Origin: Bacteroidota bacterium
GTDB taxonomy: Bacteria; Bacteroidota; Bacteroidia; Chitinophagales; Saprospiraceae
Direction of reading: 5' to 3'
Assembly: GCA_029573365.1 (NCBI GenBank)
Contig: JAKQGD010000099.1
Coordinates: 1 to 7,029 of the forward strand
Length of the DNA: 7,029 nt
Made by a program: the position numbers and the translations under genes. A model generated the notes under the pieces. It was not told where the DNA came from. It saw only the letters and a program-made list of their open reading frames with translations, and did not search any database. This document shows, in pieces, positions 5,203 to 7,029 of this stretch. Position 1 is the first letter of the stretch, and each line of letters opens with the position of its first letter.

Positions 5203-6395
5203 TAGGTATCATAACCACCCACAGAAATGCCCTGTTTTCTGGCGTCGCAAGCCACATAGTTTCCCAGTCCATAATTGACGAGAGCTGGTATTTTGCCATG
5301 GATATCAAGGCATAGGTTGTCGTGTGGCTGGCAAATGCCGGAGTCAAAAAGGCAATAAGAGACTTTCGACCCTTTTGCGATAAGCGTTCTTTTCCTGAAC
5401 AGGCCCAAGATTTTCTTTTGTCTGTACAGCTCTATAGATACCCAGTCGTCTACATGGTAATGATAATGTCCCGGCTTGTCATCAAAATAGTTGGTGCCTG
5501 CGGGCCGGTCAAAATAGGACAACGTATCGGCACCATTTACTTTTCTGTAGATCCTCTGGTACAATTGCTGTCTGGGGTAGCTGCCGTCGCCGCATTTTTC
5601 ATCGGGGCCGCTGACACGTTGTGTATTACAGTACCACTCGTTTTTACCAAAGGTTTCTATGGGTCCGTAGCCAAAATTGGCAATCGAAGCAGCAAATCTG
5701 ATTTGTGACGGAAATTCAGGATGGTTTTCAGGATAGTAATGCAGATTTCTGGTTGTAATGGAAGTAAGCAAAACAAGATCAGGTAACATGTCTCCTGTAC
5801 GGTGGTCACCGGTTTCGCATCCTGCACTGTTGTCAAACCTGCATGGAGAATGCCTGGATTCCGGATTTGGATCTGCTTCAAAATAAAGGTAAATACTGTG
5901 GAGGGTTCCTGATTCCACACTCCTCAGGTCAGAAACCAGAACATTCCACGTACCGTCTGCCGGCTGACCATTGTTGATAAAATCGAGCCTCCCGTCAGGG
6001 ATGTATTCTCCCATAAATGGGGCTGCACCATCTCTGATATAACCCGAAAAGCCGTTTGACCTGAAGCACGTACCCGGGTAATTTCTGCCATCCAGACCAC
6101 CATTGCGGTTTGTAAGCCAGATCCTGGTGCCATCAGGAGCGAGGAGTTCTACTTTGAGATCGCTGATTCTGTCGTGGCTTAGGTTAAGGCACACTTTGGC
6201 CAGGCCAAAAGCACTGTCCATTTTTATTCCGGTATTTTCCACCCTTACGGGGAATGTGTCTGCGACTTCTGTGCCTTCAAAATCCCGTACAGGTCCTCCT
6301 GGGGCATAAATAAGTTGTGCAAAAATATCTGCTGTATGAACACACAGAAAAGTGAGGTACAAAAGAAATTTTAAGCGATATGAATAGGGTGCCAT
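5196..6395 (-). CDS. Secreted P-domain / lysyl-oxidase-like protein, frameshifted before its C-terminus
   Basis: This 399-residue frame starts at ATG 6395 with a signal peptide (about 1-27, ending IFAQ) and is probably exported. Residues about 35-172 form a proprotein-convertase-type P domain, with LSDLKVELLAPDGT-like strands and DGTWNVLVSDL at 148-157. Residues about 205 to the end are lysyl-oxidase-like: PDLVLLTSITTRNL, then a copper-type HYHYH cluster (His310, 312, 314), then GSKVSYCL (Lys344) and QGISVGGYDTYG (Tyr398). Human LOX has an HxHxH copper site, and GHKASFCLED Lys320 joins YDTYG Tyr355 to form the quinone cofactor; both residues are kept here. By family it would oxidise lysine side chains to aldehydes outside the cell; activity is inferred only. 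The frame stops one codon after Tyr398, while the family C-terminus continues in the -1 frame to 5026 (456 residues if restored). It lies between trpB and trpA. Confidence 0.85.
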   Translation of the reverse strand: MAPYSYRLKFLLYLTFLCVHTADIFAQLIYAPGGPVRDFEGTEVADTFPVRVENTGIKMDSAFGLAKVCLNLSHDRISDLKVELLAPDGTRIWLTNRNGGLDGRNYPGTCFRSNGFSGYIRDGAAPFMGEYIPDGRLDFINNGQPADGTWNVLVSDLRSVESGTLHSIYLYFEADPNPESRHSPCRFDNSAGCETGDHRTGDMLPDLVLLTSITTRNLHYYPENHPEFPSQIRFAASIANFGYGPIETFGKNEWYCNTQRVSGPDEKCGDGSYPRQQLYQRIYRKVNGADTLSYFDRPAGTNYFDDKPGHYHYHVDDWVSIELYRQKKILGLFRKRTLIAKGSKVSYCLFDSGICQPHDNLCLDIHGKIPALVNYGLGNYVACDARKQGISVGGYDTYG

Positions 6396-6407
6396 TCAGC
6401 CGTGTTT

Positions 6408-6435
6408 GACACAAAGATACTGCTTTGTTTGTGTC
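6408..6435. repeat. Inverted repeat between trpB and the lysyl-oxidase-like gene
   Basis: GACACAAA (6408-6415) and TTTGTGTC (6428-6435) are a perfect 8-bp inverted pair around 12 nt. A nested alternative CAAAG (6412-6416)/CTTTG (6423-6427) is also possible. It lies within the 58-bp gap after the trpB stop. No T-run follows on the minus strand, so it is not a standard terminator. It overlaps the candidate promoter at 6412-6419. Confidence 0.45.
6412..6419 (-). promoter_or_regulatory. Candidate -7 element for the lysyl-oxidase-like gene
   Basis: On the minus strand this reads TATCTTTG, an exact TAnnTTTG match, 16 bp before the ATG at 6395. The leader would be only about 10 nt and no -33 TTTG is visible. 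If real, the gene is expressed independently of the trp genes. Confidence 0.35.
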
Positions 6436-6453
6436 TGCGGAATCACACAGGCT

Positions 6454-7029
6454 TTACAAATGTTCCAGGTAGGTGGCCAGGTCCTTGTCTCCTCTGCCTG
6501 ACAGTGCCACGACCACAACTGAGCCCGGCTTGATAACCATTTTGTCAAGTGCCGCCAAGGCGTGTGCCGTCTCCAGAGCCGGAATAATACCTTCCGTTGA
6601 TGATAAAACCTTTACAGCTTCAAGGGCTTCGTCATCGGTGACAGCATAAACACTTGCCCTGCCCGAGGTAATCAGGTGAGCATGCAGGGGACCTATACCC
6701 GGATAATCAAGACCTGCTGACAGGGAATATGGTTCTACAATCTGCCCGTCAGCGGTTTGCATCAGCAGTGTACGGCAGCCATGTATGATGCCTTTTGTTC
6801 CCAGGATGCTGGTTGCAGCTGAGTGCCCTGAGTCTACCCCTTTGCCTGCGGCTTCAGCTAGCACCAATGCTACGGATGGTTCGTCCAGAAAATGGTAGAA
6901 AGCTCCTGCTGCATTGCTGCCGCCACCCACACATGCGAGGACTATGTCAGGCAGTGGATTGCCCGTTTTCTGCTGCAGCTGAGTCCTTATTTCACGGCTT
7001 ATCACGGACTGGAACCTCGTCACCATGTC
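6454..7029 (-). CDS. trpB: Tryptophan synthase beta subunit, C-terminal half (5' end outside window)
   Basis: The frame is open from the right edge to TAA at 6454-6456 and gives the last 191 residues of a protein usually of about 395-400. TrpB is the PLP enzyme that condenses indole (channelled from TrpA) with serine to make tryptophan. Visible are the PLP-phosphate loop VGGGSN (residues 33-38 counted from the Met at 7026), the segment QTADGQIVEPYSLSAGLDYP with GPLHAHL, TDDEAL followed by EGIIPALETAHALA (the Glu near the cofactor ring), and LSGRGDKD near the C-terminus with the Ser facing the pyridine nitrogen. No residue expected in this half is missing, so the enzyme looks functional. In most relatives trpA follows within a few bases. 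Here it follows only after 2.1 kb holding two damaged secretion-related genes. Confidence 0.96.
   Translation of the reverse strand, partial: DMVTRFQSVISREIRTQLQQKTGNPLPDIVLACVGGGSNAAGAFYHFLDEPSVALVLAEAAGKGVDSGHSAATSILGTKGIIHGCRTLLMQTADGQIVEPYSLSAGLDYPGIGPLHAHLITSGRASVYAVTDDEALEAVKVLSSTEGIIPALETAHALAALDKMVIKPGSVVVVALSGRGDKDLATYLEHL

Overview
The window looks like an ordinary chromosomal stretch from a member of the Bacteroidota. Three things support this. Start codons sit behind A/T-rich leaders with no clear Shine-Dalgarno, several genes have the Bacteroidota -7 element TAnnTTTG upstream, and one open frame ends in a type IX secretion (T9SS) C-terminal sorting domain, which is restricted to this phylum. 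The order within the phylum cannot be fixed from this piece alone.

Layout, left to right. Positions 1-249 (minus) hold the first 83 residues of a lipoprotein, possibly the N-terminus of a bacterial alpha-2-macroglobulin-like protein. Positions 373-1195 (minus) hold two tandem paralogous single-stranded DNA-binding protein genes and a terminator. A 409-bp divergent intergenic region with several dyads follows (1196-1604). Positions 1605-3062 (plus) encode an M48-family zinc metalloprotease lipoprotein. Next come tRNA-Gly(GCC) and tRNA-Leu(TAA) behind a good -33/-7 promoter. The rest is on the minus strand. In transcription order it holds the 3' part of trpB (7029-6454), a secreted P-domain plus lysyl-oxidase-like gene broken by a frameshift (6395-5026), an orphan T9SS sorting-domain stub (4806-4498), a terminator hairpin, and trpA (4328-3558).

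TrpA and TrpB form the two-subunit tryptophan synthase and their genes are normally adjacent. Here about 2.1 kb of secretion-related, apparently decaying DNA lies between them, and a terminator-like hairpin stands upstream of trpA. The two SSB proteins are about 57% identical by eye. Only the upstream one keeps a C-terminal Pro-Phe tip like that used by SSBs to recruit partner proteins.

I see no mobile element, CRISPR array or defence system, and no convincing new multi-gene system. The most unusual content is the lysyl-oxidase-like gene, which keeps both candidate quinone-cofactor residues and is frameshifted directly after the second, and its position between trpB and trpA.
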